64,000 bases of DNA from Cryptomeria japonica (taxonomy: Eukaryota > Streptophyta > Pinopsida > Cupressales > Cupressaceae). A program made the translations under genes and the position numbers. The DNA lies in NCBI RefSeq assembly GCF_030272615.1, contig NC_081406.1, positions 171,700,361 to 171,764,360 on the forward strand, in the 5' to 3' direction. Under the pieces are notes generated by a model. The model did no database searches. It was not told the origin of the DNA and worked only from the letters and a program-made list of their open reading frames with translations. Numbering within the stretch: position 1 is the first letter of the stretch; each line of letters opens with the position of its first letter. Below are positions 1-11,714 of the stretch, piece after piece.

Positions 1-1250
1 CATTTCAATGAGATTAGTAATGCATTTACTCCCCCTCCATCAAAGTTATAAACATATTATAGTGTTTGTTTTAGAATGCTTTCTAAACATCGATATAATG
101 GTCATGGTCTTGGACATATAGAAAAAAGAATTAAAGTCCTTGTGGATCTCTCACTATGTTTTTATAGAGACGGAGTGTAGGTTCCCAAATTTATCATTTT
201 TCTCCATCTCGCAATCCATTATTTCCTCTTAGTAAGTAGAAAATATTCATTTACATGAGATAGAATTTCTTCTTAATCACTATCGTTTGTCTGGGCAAGA
301 CAAACCCTATTGTAAAATAAGTAGTCTCAATACCAAAGATTGCGAAGATAAATATATATCCAATAAACCAATCAAAGAATGAGATAAAAGGCTTGGACAA
401 TTACAACATGAAAATGTGAAAATAATGTTGCCTTAATGTGGAAAACCATGCATTTATCCATCTTCTTAATGATGCCAAAATCCAGTCTACATATCATGCT
501 TAATAATTTTATGTTATGTGAACTTATAACAATGAAGAATAAAAAATTAAAAAAACACCATAAGATAACAATAATGAGGCACAAATCAAAAACACAAGAA
601 CACCAAATAACATAGGATTTATGTGGATAAACTATTGCACGAAAAAACTCTACCAAGAAGAGAGGCCAAGTATGCATTATCACTAATAAATGTGATTACA
701 ATACATTCACTTCCATTATATTTTTTGTATCCAAAATGGAAGCACTTGTGTACCTATGAACAACCTCCTTATACTCTGCATTCAATTGTTCTTCATTTCA
801 TGCATTCTACATCCAAAGAGCTATATTTATAGAATGGCAAGAGCTCTAAACCACCAATAAAAATTTCCAAGCAAGGCCTTTCATTCCAAATGAAAACAAT
901 CCTTGGATTACCTAAACAAAAGCCAAAATAACACTTAGTTTTTCTCCAATACTATCCCTCCAGCTTCGATGCCCAATCTTGTAAGATAAACATTACGTTA
1001 AATGTAATAAATGAAAGAATACTATGAGAAACATGTTGCCTCTTCCAATTCCCCAGTTGGAGAATCCCAAAGGTCAATCATGTGTCCATTTCCTAAGTCA
1101 TTAATTATCTAATTGTAGTGAAACCCATCACCCTTATGAGTGTATTACAAACAATAGTGAGAATATATATTACAAAATAATTTACCAATATACCATAAGT
1201 TTCTTAGGATAATTTCTAAGGATGTTATAACCATGTAATTTTATTTATTA
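1..1250. other. AT-rich repeat-derived flank, no gene recognised
   Basis: No protein family could be recognised on either strand; the short open frames are low-complexity and look like chance. The stretch from about 540 to 960, read on the minus strand, resembles the 3' half of a Ty1/copia LTR: a TATA box followed by a T-rich tract with the phrase TTTATCCACATAAATCC, which resembles the end of many plant copia LTRs. It is probably a solo or truncated LTR, with ends that cannot be fixed. Confidence 0.4.
824..831 (-). promoter_or_regulatory. TATA box in a probable LTR remnant
   Basis: The minus strand reads CTATAAATATAGC here, a good plant TATA box. The sequence downstream of it on the minus strand looks like the R/U5 part of a copia LTR. 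It is probably a relic promoter with no gene attached. Confidence 0.35.
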
Positions 1251-1954
1251 TGCATAGGCATCTGGTCCAAAACACTTCCTGGGATAATAATCTTAATAGG
1301 TTTACTCAAAACCTTCAATCCCCTTAAGTATGTCACTCCTTATAAGCACGCCAACCCACCCAAACTTGGATTTTGGTTCTCACAATTCTCTCAACCCTTC
1401 TAAGGGCCTTAACACACTTGTAATATCTCAACTCAACACCCCAAACTTTCCTTTTATGGATTTTTGACTCCCAACATCAAACTACCATTTCTAGGCTTTA
1501 ATGCTACAAGCCCTGCCAATAGGGTAATTGGCACTTAAATCACAAACTTTACAAAACACTTAACCAAAACATTACATTTCTTGATACCCTTTTAGGATTA
1601 TAATAACATATGTAAAACTCAGGTATGACTCCTTTGGACCAACTATACGGACCAGTACCCTGCTACTGCACATTTAGGCCTAATTAGGCCACTTTTACAA
1701 AGCAAGTACCCACAAAAATTACAACCAAGACTGAAACCCCAAAAAAAATTATTTTCATTCCCATTCAAAGATTCGTGCTCATTTGTTACCCCAAAACACA
1801 AACCATCATTTCTAAGAACAAAAACTAGGGCCTTCTAAAAATGAACCCCACCAACACTTCCAAAACCAAAAAAAGGTTTTATCATCTTGAATTCAACATA
1901 TTTTAACACATTACATCAGAAAAAAATACCCTCATTGGGGAAAATATTCAAATC
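1251..1954 (-). repeat. Family A left LTR, first part
   Basis: Homologous to 11715-12431 and 15547-16274. It shares the run about TTCCTGGGATAA, the TGGATTTTTGACTCC phrase and the ACCCTCATT...GGGAAAATATT phrase. It is split by the copia insertion; AAATC at 1950-1954 is the target-site duplication. The LTR resumes at 8651. Confidence 0.85.
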
Positions 1955-2351
1955 TATTGGTGTAAATAAATATTCATTTTGGATATTATTACACTTACTT
2001 AAGTTAACTTAGGATAATGCATCTCTTTGTAGTTTGGATTTGAGACACTTAGGGAAGTGTGCACTTAGGGATAGAGCTTGTAGGAGAAATTCCACCTCTT
2101 GTGGAATATTATATTATTTCTCCAACCGACCCTTAGTATTTCTTACCTACCCTTGTTTCTCATTGAGCCACATCTCATATTTGTGTGCTCATACGTCCAT
2201 ATGGTCTTGCCTATATAAGCAGGGCTCTATTCATTGTATTGGTTAATCCAGTTGATCATTTTGCATATTGATGAGAATACAGTTTGTTCTTATCATTCTA
2301 TTGTCTCTTTTATGCTTTTCATTGTGCCCTTGATCTTGGCAAAATCCTACA
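1955..2351 (+). repeat. Copia 5' LTR
   Basis: 397 bp, from a degenerate TA (expected TG) to CA. It matches the 3' LTR at 8198-8645 apart from scattered substitutions and a 51-bp deletion between two short direct repeats near position 2097. The LTR holds a TATA box at 2212-2219. Confidence 0.93.
2212..2219 (+). promoter_or_regulatory. Copia LTR TATA box
   Basis: TATATAAG inside the context GCCTATATAAGCAGG, about 140 bp before the LTR end. The 3' LTR keeps the same box at 8507-8514. This is the expected position for the RNA polymerase II promoter that starts the genomic RNA. Confidence 0.7.
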
Positions 2352-2363
2352 TGGTATCAGAGC
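2352..2363 (+). other. Copia primer-binding site (initiator Met tRNA)
   Basis: TGGTATCAGAGC starts directly after the terminal CA of the 5' LTR. It is complementary to the 3' end of the initiator Met tRNA, the usual primer for plant copia reverse transcription. Confidence 0.9.
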
Positions 2364-3858
2364 TATTGGGGCTTCATTGATCAGTTTTTGGAGACATCGT
2401 GGAAGGCTTCTATTTTTGGATTTGGGGATCTTCATTTTTTGGGGGCGTCATACAGCGATTTGGACATCACTGTTGAATCCGGGAGGCCATTTCCATAAAT
2501 TTCGACTCTAAAGTCGACCTATTTTGGTGAGAAATTTTTTTTCCCATTTTGGCTAATGTCGTACGGATTTCAAAAAAAATTTATATTTTTTTTCAAAAAA
2601 AAATTTTGAAAAATTTCAAAAAAAAAAAAAAAGAGTTTTTTGGGGGTCCGTAGACCCCCCCGTACCCTTTCTGCCCGCAGGTCACAGCGTCGTACTCTGT
2701 CGCGCCGCCGCCACACGCTATCACAGGTGTACCCGCCACCGCCTGTGTAGGTCCTCCCGTCGTCGCCCGCGCCGAGATCCGCCGCCGAGACCTGCCAGCT
2801 CCATCGCCACCGGTGCCTGCAGGTTCCCAGCGCCTCCCCCACCCATCAGCTCCGGCAGCTCCCATCCTCCTTGCTCTTGACCGCCGCCGGTCCCTCCACT
2901 CCGGCCAGCTCCTTCGCCGGCGACCACCTAACCCAAGCGGTAACCGTATCTGCCACATGGCAGGCGGCCACTGACCTACAGGAAAATAGTCATCTGCACC
3001 ACCACGTCAGATCCGTACAATCCATACTACATATTCATTGCACCATGCAGTCGTCCGTACAGTGCCATGTCATTCATACGGTCTATACAGTCACCTGGAC
3101 AGTCAGCAGTCTGTATAGTACAGACGCCCAATCAGTAGAGAGGTGAAGTTTTTGTGACGATCATACGATCATCAAATTTAACATAGTGACTTGCTGATGT
3201 CAGTGCTACATCAGCACTTTTTGAAAAAAATTTGACCCCTCTCCATTGGGCTTTTCAATTTTGCAGTCCAACTTTGGAAGGCCATATCTTGCTCATTTTT
3301 GCTCCTTTTTTGGTGTAATTTTTTTTGAAATGGGCTAAAATTTCATGATCTTTGTAGTGGTGTGGTTATTTTTTGATTTTGATGCACAATTTTTTCAGAA
3401 TTTTTGGATTCTCTCAGCTGTACCTGTCCAATCCTCAATTCTGCAACTTCAAAGGCCTCGTTTGAGCTCATACGACCTCCTTTTCAGGTGCCGTTTTTTT
3501 TTAAAGTGCTTATTTTTTTGTCTACTTTCAGAATCTATGATCAGATTTTAGAGATTTTGAGTGAAAATTGTACTTTCAGATATTGGTCTTATTTGGCCTA
3601 TTAGGTACTTGTAAATTGCTTGGATCTTAGTTAGATCTCTTGCATTATCGGTTTGAGACTCTTTTGGCCTTATTGAGGTAGTTGTAAAATTGTAAATCAG
3701 AAGTCCACTTTGCCATTTTTTGCAAGTGGCCCATTGTATACGCACTACTTATAAAGTGCCAAATCATCACATTTGGGGGGGGTTCTTTGATTGAGTGAAT
3801 TTGGGGGGGTGTCTTGTGTGATTGTGCCTCTCTTTGTGCTCTTTCCATTCTTGTTGCA
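2364..3858 (+). other. Long copia leader with a GC-rich, CpG-rich island
   Basis: About 1.5 kb between the primer site and the gag start. An A-rich run near 2570-2630 is followed by a strongly GC-rich stretch (about 2640-2960) unlike its AT-rich surroundings. Then about 2990-3130 repeats short words such as TCCGTACA, GTACAGT and TATACAGTC. Open frames on both strands across the GC-rich part are compositional (Gly/Arg/Ala-rich) and match no family I recognise. It is probably an untranslated leader; a captured host fragment is possible. Confidence 0.6.
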
Positions 3859-6800
3859 ATGAGTCCTAATAAGTTTCCACCATTAACTCCACATAATTAT
3901 GCATCATGGAAAATTAAAGTCTGGAGTAAACTAATGGAAAAGGGTCTCACACACTATATAGATGGAACAATAACAGCAGCACCCGATCCTAAGGCTGATC
4001 CAATTGCTCAATTAGAATGGCTCACAAAGAATTGCATGGCTCTTGGAACCTTACGCAAGTATGTATCAGATGACCTCATTTTCCACATTGAGAAGTGTAA
4101 AACAATTAAAGAGGCTTGGGATATGTTTCAGAAATTGTATGGACAAGTTGATGAAATCAGAGGCTATCAGATTGACAATGAGCTCACCAACTTAGATCCC
4201 AAGAGTTTTGATACAATCCAAGATTATGTCACCAAAGCAAATGAGCTAAGAGCAAAGCTAAAGAATTGTGGAATTGACAAAAAGGATGCTCAATTGATAT
4301 TCAACTTGTTGGACAAGCTTGCACTAGAATATGCAGCATTTGTATCTAGCTTCCAAACTCATCGTTTGACAGTGGGGAGTTCTTATGTTATGCCTTCATT
4401 TGATTCTTTCACAGAAATGTTGATATTGGAACAATCTAAGTTGTTGAACATAGGGTTTCTCAAGTCTTCAAAGTCCAAGGCTTTGGTAGCAAATCAAGGA
4501 AATCAAGGAAGTCAAGGCAAAGATTCCAAGAAGAAGAAGAAGCAATCCAAGTCTAAGCCAAACCAGGAAAAAGGACAATCATCCTCTCCATCACAAGGCG
4601 ATTTTTCATCCTCTTCCAAGAAGGGGACACCACCTAAGAAGGATAAACCAACTTGTGCATATTGCAAAAAGTATGGTCATGATGAGCATTGATGCCACGC
4701 AAAGCAAGTTGATGAGTTAACCAATCTTCTCAAGAAAAACAAGATCAACTTGTCATCCGCCTACACAAAGAAGGATTCAACTCCTTCCTCTTCCTCACAG
4801 TCTAAGGAAAAAGGGCAAGCATTTGTGGCTACAACAGGTTCTTCACAGCAATGGATACTTGACTCGGGTGCCTCATATCACATGGGTTCTACAAAGGAGC
4901 AGTTTTCTTCATTGGAGCCATCCAAGGTACCTCACATTTACATAGGTGATGACACACAAGTAGAGGTTGAAGGGAAAGGTTCAGTTGACATGGATGATGG
5001 AACATTTGAGAATGTTCTCTATGTTCCTAACTTGTCTACCAACCTTCTCTCCATCTACCAAATCACTCACTATGGGAATGGGAAAAAGGTTGAGTTTACA
5101 CCAGATTCAGTTGTGGCAAAGGAACTTGATGATGATGCCTTGGTAGTAGTGGGACAAGTCAATGACAACTCAAGGCTTTATTCATTCTCCCACTTTGTGC
5201 CAAGTTCACCTTCTAGGGCCTTGCTTACTCATTCAAATTTAGAAAGTAAGCTATGGCATGAGCAGTTTGGTCACCTCAACTACCGCTATCTTCAGTAGCT
5301 AAGCACTAAAGACATGGTCACATGTCTACCTCGAATCAGTTTTTCAGAGGGTGTATGTTCAGGTTGTTCCATGGGCAAGCATCCCGAAGAGAATTTTGAT
5401 AAAGGGAAAACTTGGAGAGATTTGGAAGTTCTTCAACTTGTTCATAGCGATGTAGCAGGTCCATTTCCATCACCTTCATTTAGTAAGGCCCACTATGTTC
5501 TTACCTTCATTGATGACTACTCCCGCTTCACTTGGGTCTACTTTCTCATTCATAAGAGTGAAGTATTTGATAGATTTCAGGACTTCAAGACTCGTGTGGA
5601 GAAGCAATCAGGGAAAGTGGTCAAGATCCTTCGCACAGATAATGGAAGGGAATATGTGAACAAGAGACTTGAGGATTTTTGTACATTTGAGGGGATTGAT
5701 CTTCAGCATTCTGTTGCATACACTCCACAGTAGAACGGGGTTGCAGAACGCAAGAATAGAACTCTCAAAGAAATGGCTAGCTGTATGATACATGCACGTT
5801 CTCTTGATCCCGCCTTTTGGGCAGAGGCTATCAATTGTGCCACACACATCCAGAATCGGGTTCCTCACAAAGCTTTGCAAGGTATTACTCCTTTTGAAGC
5901 TTGGGCTAGTAGGAAACTGATTGTGAGACATTTCAGAGTCTTTGGGTGTCCAGCATGGGCTCGCATACCTCCATAGAAATGCAAGGCATTGGAACCTCAG
6001 AGTCAACCTTGCATATTTGTTGGATATCCTGAGGGTGTTAAGGCATACAGATTGATGGATCCAGAGACACATGAGGTATTCATTGAGAGGAGTGTTCACT
6101 TTGAGGAAAGCTCTCCTAGCTTATCCTCTCTACCTCCTCCACCTTCCTCCATTATGGATAGTGATGTTAGTGATTCAAATGATGAGACTTCCTCAACTCC
6201 GACTCGTAGGGTTCCACCTTCGTAGGGTCCACATGCAGTTGAGGAGCCTCATTCTCCACCTCCACCTAGACCTCGTTGGGCTTGACAGACACTTGAGTCT
6301 GTAGGTTCTCTTGTTGGGGATCCTTTAGATTCACAAAGAACTCGATCACAACATCAGGATCTTCCACATGCATTCATTGCTACCGCTTTCAATCCACAGA
6401 CATTTAGGGAAGCATCAGGGGTTCCTGAGTGGGACCAAGCTATGGAGGAAGAGTATAGTTCCTTGATGAGGAACAACACATGGGATTTAGTCAATCTCCC
6501 TAAGGGGAGAAAGATGGTTTGATGTAGGTGGATCTATCGAACCAAGTTTGCAGCGGCTGGTAGAGTGGATAAGTATAAGGCTCGGCTTGTTGCAAAAGGT
6601 TTCTCGCAAGTTGGAGGTGTTGACTATACTGAGACCTTTGCACCCATAGCCAAGATGAACTCCATTCGTTTGACACTTAGTATTGTTGTAGCTCATGGTT
6701 GGGCTGTACATCAGATGGATGTGAAGAGTGCTTTTCTTCATGGTGATCTTGATGAAGAGATTTATATGGAGCAGCCACAGGGTTTCATCCAGGATACTTC

Positions 6801-7928
6801 CTTGGTTTGCAGACTAAGAAAATCTCTCTATGGCCTTAAGCAGGCCCCCAGGGCTTGGTACGCCAAGATGGATTCCTTTCTTCTCTCCACAGGGTAACCA
6901 GGTGTCATTCCGATCCGAATGTCTACATTTTGTGATAGGATGACTCTCACTTGATACTTGTGCTCTATGTTGATGACTTGATCATTACAGGGAGTACTTC
7001 ATCCATCATTAGCAGGGTCAAATCTGCTTTGCATGACAGATTTGCTATGACTGACTTGGGTCTTTTGCACTACTTTCTCGGGATAGAGATTTCACAGTCA
7101 CCTTCTAGGATCACACTATCGCAGCCCAAGTATGCTCTTGATCTACTTGAACGCTTTCATATGGCTGATTGTAAGCCTGCCCCGACTCCCTTTCTTTCAG
7201 GAGTCAAGCTTGAGGCTCAGTGTTCTTCTCCACCAGTTGATGCCACTTTGTATCGTCAGCTTGTGGGTAGTCTCATCTACTTGACTCATACACGCCCTGA
7301 TATTTCATTTGCAGTTGGCATGGTTTCCCGCTTCATGCAGGATCTACATGAACTTCATTGGAAAGCTGCCAAACGCATCCTTCATTACAACCAGGGTACA
7401 CATCACTATGGGATTCACTATGCAGCAGGCACAGGACTTCGCTTGGTTGGTTACACATACTCCGATTGGGCTGGCGATCTAGTTGATCGTAAGTCTACTT
7501 CTGGTTACAGTTTTCACCTTGGTTCAGGCCCCATTTGTTGGCAGAGCAAGAAGCAACATGCTATTGCTCTCTCTTTGACTGAGGTTGAGTATCGAGGCAC
7601 TGTTAACGCAGTGATTGAGACCATTTGGCTCCAGCAAATTGTCACAGAGTTTGGATTCACCACTCCATGGCTGACAGTTCTACATTGTGACAATCAGAGT
7701 GCTATTGCAATCTCGAAGAACCTAGTCCAGCACCAGTGGACCAAACACATCGAGATTCATATGCACTATATCTGAGAGCTCCTCCAGGAGCAGGTCATTG
7801 ATTTGTAGTATTGTCCTACAGCAAAGTAGGTTGCTGACATATTCACCAAACCTTTCACTGAGAGTAAGTTCCAGCAGTTGCGAGCTCTCTTGGGGGTGCA
7901 GGATGTGTCATTAGAGGGGGTCAACTGA
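3859..7928 (+). pseudogene. Copia gag-pol polyprotein, broken by stops and one frameshift
   Basis: The chosen start is the ATG at 3859. Order: UBN2-like gag (3859-4640); a CCHC knuckle (about 4651-4695) with a TGA inside it; aspartic protease with Asp-Ser-Gly at 4861; pre-integrase zinc region (about 5240-5400); integrase with the two Asp and one Glu of the catalytic triad still visible (5430-6000); RT with YVDD at 6966-6977; RNase H (about 7280-7770). One frame holds from 3859 to about 6895, where a one-base shift occurs. Stops lie at 4690, 5296, 5731, 5974, 6223, 6283, 6520, 6929, 6932, 7773 and two more near 7807-7830. Nearly all are TAG or TGA where Gln, Arg or Trp is expected, consistent with C-to-T or G-to-A decay. 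Dead, but its catalytic residues survive. Confidence 0.9.
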
Positions 7929-8188
7929 CTTCTCCTTCCTCTCTTATGGGGGGGACTTTTTCCTCTTTGAGGTTTTTTCCTTCTTCTTTGAGAGTCTTTT
8001 GTACATTCATCTCTCTTTTGGGGGGGAATTTTTTCCCACTTGGTTTTCTCCCTTTCTCCATTTGTGAGAGATTGCATTGCATAGTTTTGCTTGCATTTGC
8101 ATATTGTACATGGGTACCTATCATGGCCTAGTAGCCAGGACCCATCTTGCATTGTTGACTTGAGTCTTCACTCCCCTAAGTTGCACTT
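7929..8188 (+). other. Copia 3' untranslated region
   Basis: About 260 bp between the end of pol and the polypurine tract. It contains several G-rich words (GGGGGGAC, GGGGGGAAT) that look like extra polypurine-like tracts. No gene is seen. Confidence 0.6.
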
Positions 8189-8197
8189 AAGGGGGGG
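8189..8197 (+). other. Copia polypurine tract
   Basis: AAGGGGGGG lies directly before the TG of the 3' LTR, the normal place and composition for the plus-strand primer. Confidence 0.85.
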
Positions 8198-8645
8198 TGT
8201 TGGTGTAAATAAATATTCATTTTGGATATTATTACACTTACTTAAGTTAACTTAGGATAATGCATCTCTTCGTAGTTTGGATTTGAGACACTTAGGGAAG
8301 TGTGCACTTAGGGATAGAGCTTGTAGGAGAAATTCCACCTTTTGTGGTCTTATTTTGCTATTACACTCCACATTTGGTGGGTCATCCACCCCTTGTGGAA
8401 TATTATATTATTTCTCCTACCTACCCTTAGTATTTCTTACCTACCCTTGTTTCTCATTGAGCCACATGTCATATTTGTGTGCTCATACATCCATATGGCC
8501 TTGCCTATATAAGCAGGCCTCTATTCATTGTATTGGTTAATCTAGTTGATCATTTTGCATATTGATGAGAATACAGTTTGTTCTTGTCATTCTATTGTCT
8601 CTTTTATGCTTTTCTTTGTGCCCTTGATCTTGGCAAAATCCTACA
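8198..8645 (+). repeat. Copia 3' LTR
   Basis: 448 bp, TG to CA. It retains 51 bp lost from the 5' LTR. The lost block is bounded by two copies of a CCACC..TTGTGG word, so slippage deletion between them explains the shorter 5' LTR. It is followed by the AAATC target duplication. Confidence 0.93.
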
Positions 8646-8650
8646 AAATC

Positions 8651-9548
8651 AAATGCATGGTACCATGCACCCCCTACTCACACAACACACAACTTGCTCA
8701 TTTGGTGATCACCATTCAAACATTCATGCTTATCTTGTACATATATGGTTAGTATCTATTATTTTACAACATATTGGACCCATTACACAGGCCACAGTAC
8801 AAACAAAAAGTGGAATGGGACATTCATCAATAATAAACCCCCAAAATCCAATAAAAACTGTCAAATAACATCCTTCAGGACAAGCAACATTTTGGTACAC
8901 AAAATGATTGGTTAAACCTTCAAAATGACTTTAAATTATCCTCGAAACATCCACCAAACACTTTCCAATGGGTTCATATCAATATTAATAAATAAAACCA
9001 CAATATGCCTCAGATTTCACTCATGAAATGCCAAGAAAACGTTGAATCTTTTTTGCAGCAGTTTGTTTTCTCATAGATCAACCTTCAAATCAACATCAGA
9101 AACCTCTCCACATGTGATAATGATGTTTTTAGACAAATTTTGACACCCCAAAATGAAAACAAATCCCATAAGTACCTAAGAAACCACTAGCCATTGTAAT
9201 TCACCATTTCAATGTGTGAAATTGACAATACTTGACATTTTATCCTTATATCATCAAAAAACTCAATAAAATTATTTGAACACTTCTAAAATATCATATG
9301 GACCCCATTTTGACACTTACCATGCCTTCTTAACATTTATTACATAAATTTTCTCATTTGACAACATTGACACAATTTTGACAATTTTGACACAACTAGA
9401 CAACTTGACTCAACTTGACTTAGTCATGACAAATATTGGTTTTACATGCCTTATTACATTTTTTTAGGTCTCAAATGACCCTCATTACATCCATCTATTC
9501 CTTATAGAAATTTTAGACCTTATAGGCCCCCTAGGTGCTCCTGCACCA
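8651..9548 (-). repeat. Family A left LTR, second part
   Basis: Continues the LTR interrupted at 1954 and is collinear with 12435-13327. Ends in TGCACCA, the TG start of the LTR when read on the minus strand. Excluding the copia element, the LTR is about 1.6 kb. Confidence 0.85.
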
Positions 9549-9562
9549 TACTCCCCCCAATG
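9549..9562 (-). other. Family A polypurine tract, interior 1
   Basis: The minus strand reads TCATTGGGGGGAGTA immediately before the LTR's TG. A related tract is present in the second interior at 13328-13340. Confidence 0.8.
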
Positions 9563-10074
9563 AAAAGTCTCTTGTCCGAAGAGAAGAGGGGTCTTGTCTG
9601 CATGCCATAAATCCTTCTAGATGGTCTTCCACAACCTATCTCCTCATGGGGCATATTTTGCAATATCAACTCATGAAATGAATCATCCTTCCACATAGTA
9701 CCTACACTAAACTCATTCAAACGATTATATTTCAAAAACAAATCATTGTATCCCTAGTTTGGACAGTCATGTATGGACTGTTGCAGCACCATTTTCCCTA
9801 TCTTTTGGAGGCCAAAATCACCCCCAAATTCATGCATAGTTGAAGGACTACCATTTTCCTTATTCTGCACACCTACAGGACACTTAATGCTCCCTACCAT
9901 CACATTATTTTGCACCACACCATATTGTAGACCTATCCATAGTTTATTGTCATTTCCCATTTGCTGATGTACCACAATTTTCTCATTATTCCTCTAATCT
10001 TCATTAAGTGTTCCCTTTGTCCTAGGGATGTGCAAACTCAAATACTCTTTCCTACCAAAGAAAATAACTCTAGG
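9563..10074 (-). other. Family A remnant between protease and polypurine tract, interior 1
   Basis: About 500 bp downstream of the protease on the minus strand. Open segments at 9754-9975 and 9520-9741 (minus) show no recognisable RT, RNase H or integrase motif. The same remnant occurs in interior 2, so the loss of the pol enzymes happened in an ancestor of both copies. Confidence 0.6.
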
Positions 10075-11625
10075 TTAAAATGACCAATTTCTTTGCAAAG
10101 GTGTTAGTGTAAACCTCTTACAATCGTTGTAAACAACATATGTGTTGTTGTATTCATTATGCAATGTTCTTCTCTGATATTGCCAAGGTCTTCCCAAGAT
10201 CAAATGACAACATGTCATGGGAACCACATCACATAACACCCTTTCATGATAATCACCTATAGAAAACTTTGCATAGAATTGTTCTTGGACTACAAGATTA
10301 TGATCATCAGTCACCCAGATTGCCTTGTAGGGCCTACTATGGGGTATTCTCATCAAATTCAACTTCTCTACCATCTCTTGAGAAACTAAATTATCAGAAG
10401 AACCTGAATCAACAATTATTTTGCAAATTTTAACTTGGCTCTTGCATTGGGTTCTGAAGATATATACATTTGGTTGTGTTTGATGCAATACCAATTCTCT
10501 CTTCTTCTAGTTGTTCTTCCCCTTGTGCTAATTGAACTCTCCTTTTAGCCTTCTTGCCACCTTGTTCATTCATTGGACACTTGAAAAAAGGGTGCCCAAC
10601 CTCATTACATGTAAAACACCTGCTTGTAAACACTCTTAAGCCTCTACATGCCCCAATTCTACCTCCACCTCTATATCCTCCTCTCTGATCAAAAGTAGAC
10701 TCCCTACCCTTGTCATTGCCACTTTTTCCTTGCCCATCATTGTTAGGTTTGCTGCCCCTACCTATGTTTGTATTACCTCTACCACTTCCTCCTTGTCTCT
10801 CTTGCTTCCTATTTACTTTTTCTTCAGCCCTTATAGCCAATTGGAAACACTCTCCAAGTATCTTTGTCACACTCAACCCTATCTCATCTTGCAAGTTGTA
10901 TCTAAGCCATTAAGATATCTTGCAACCTTTTCATATTCATCCTCTAATCCACCTCTTATACTCAACTTGTGAAATTACTCAGTAAAAGTTATCACATCCA
11001 TATCCTTTTGCTTCAGATTTTGTCTCAATCTCTTTGTCTCAATTGCATAATTAGATGGAAGGAACTAATCCTTCATCATGGCCTTCATCCTACTCCATGT
11101 TGAGACCTTAGTCATCCCTCTTTCCACTCTCTCTGCCTGCACACTACTCCACCATTTTAGAGCAGTTCCTCTTAACTTGGTCTTGGCAAACTCTACCTTC
11201 TTGTCCTCATTCATGTCCTCATACTCAAAGTAGTTTTCTAAGGCATCAATCCACCCTAATAACTCTTCACTATCCATCTTGCCATGATAGATAGGAAAAT
11301 TAGTGGTTGTCTTACTTCCACCTCCTTGTATTGCCTTCAATAATCTCAGCATCCTTCTCTCTTCAGGGTCTAGTTCTCCTTCTCCATTCCCTTCATTCAG
11401 ATTCTCATTTGCTTCAGCATCTTCTTCCTCATTCTCTCTTTGTGGCCCTCTTCTAGATCCTCTCTCCAAGGCTTCCAACCTTGCTCGCAATGTTGAATTC
11501 TTCCTTCTCATTTGTCTCATCTCTCTATCCCTTTCTACTTCTTGTTATCTCCTATCTCTCCTCTCCATTTCCAAGCTCTCTTTCAACTCTTGGTTCTCCA
11601 ATGTTATTTGTTGTTTTGGAGGCAT
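10075..11625 (-). pseudogene. Family A gag-protease, interior 1 (broken)
   Basis: Read on the minus strand from an ATG at 11625. A coiled-coil, charged N-terminus leads to a Retrotrans_gag domain (11065-11350) with the usual LRGTALKWW-type motif. Next come a Gly/Arg-rich stretch and a CCHC knuckle (CNEVGHPFFKC, about 10600), then an aspartic protease with Asp-Ser-Gly near 10410 and an LGRPW flap motif near 10190. A stop near 11550 and frameshifts around 10900-11060 and 10450 break it. Gag style and LGRPWQ fit a chromovirus-type gypsy element. No RT or integrase follows, so it would have needed enzymes from a relative. Confidence 0.8.
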
Positions 11626-11694
11626 CTTGTCTATACGGCCCCAACTCACTACACAATTTCTCCCTCTTCCTTAATTCCCACAAGAACCTACTAG

Positions 11695-11708
11695 TGGCTC
11701 TGATACCA
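11695..11708 (-). other. Family A primer-binding site, interior 1
   Basis: The minus strand reads TGGTATCAGAGCCA, six bases inside the LTR. It matches the 3' end of initiator Met tRNA and fixes the minus orientation of the element. Confidence 0.85.
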
Positions 11709-11714
11709 CTAAGA

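Larger units (their letters stand above)
1955..8645 (+). mobile_element. Ty1/copia LTR retrotransposon, full length but defective
   Basis: 6.7-kb element with 397-bp and 448-bp LTRs, an initiator-Met primer site directly after the 5' LTR, one gag-pol reading frame and a G-rich polypurine tract. Exact AAATC duplications flank it (1950-1954 and 8646-8650). Domain order is gag, zinc knuckle, protease, integrase, RT, RNase H, which defines copia. It carries about twelve premature stops and one frameshift, so it cannot make its own proteins. It is inserted in the left LTR of composite A and is therefore younger than A. Confidence 0.93.

Noticed and set aside
2593-2958. Gly/Arg/Ala-rich open frames on both strands of the copia leader
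   Set aside because: They follow from local GC richness, overlap in several frames at once and end in a homopolymer; no family motif is present.
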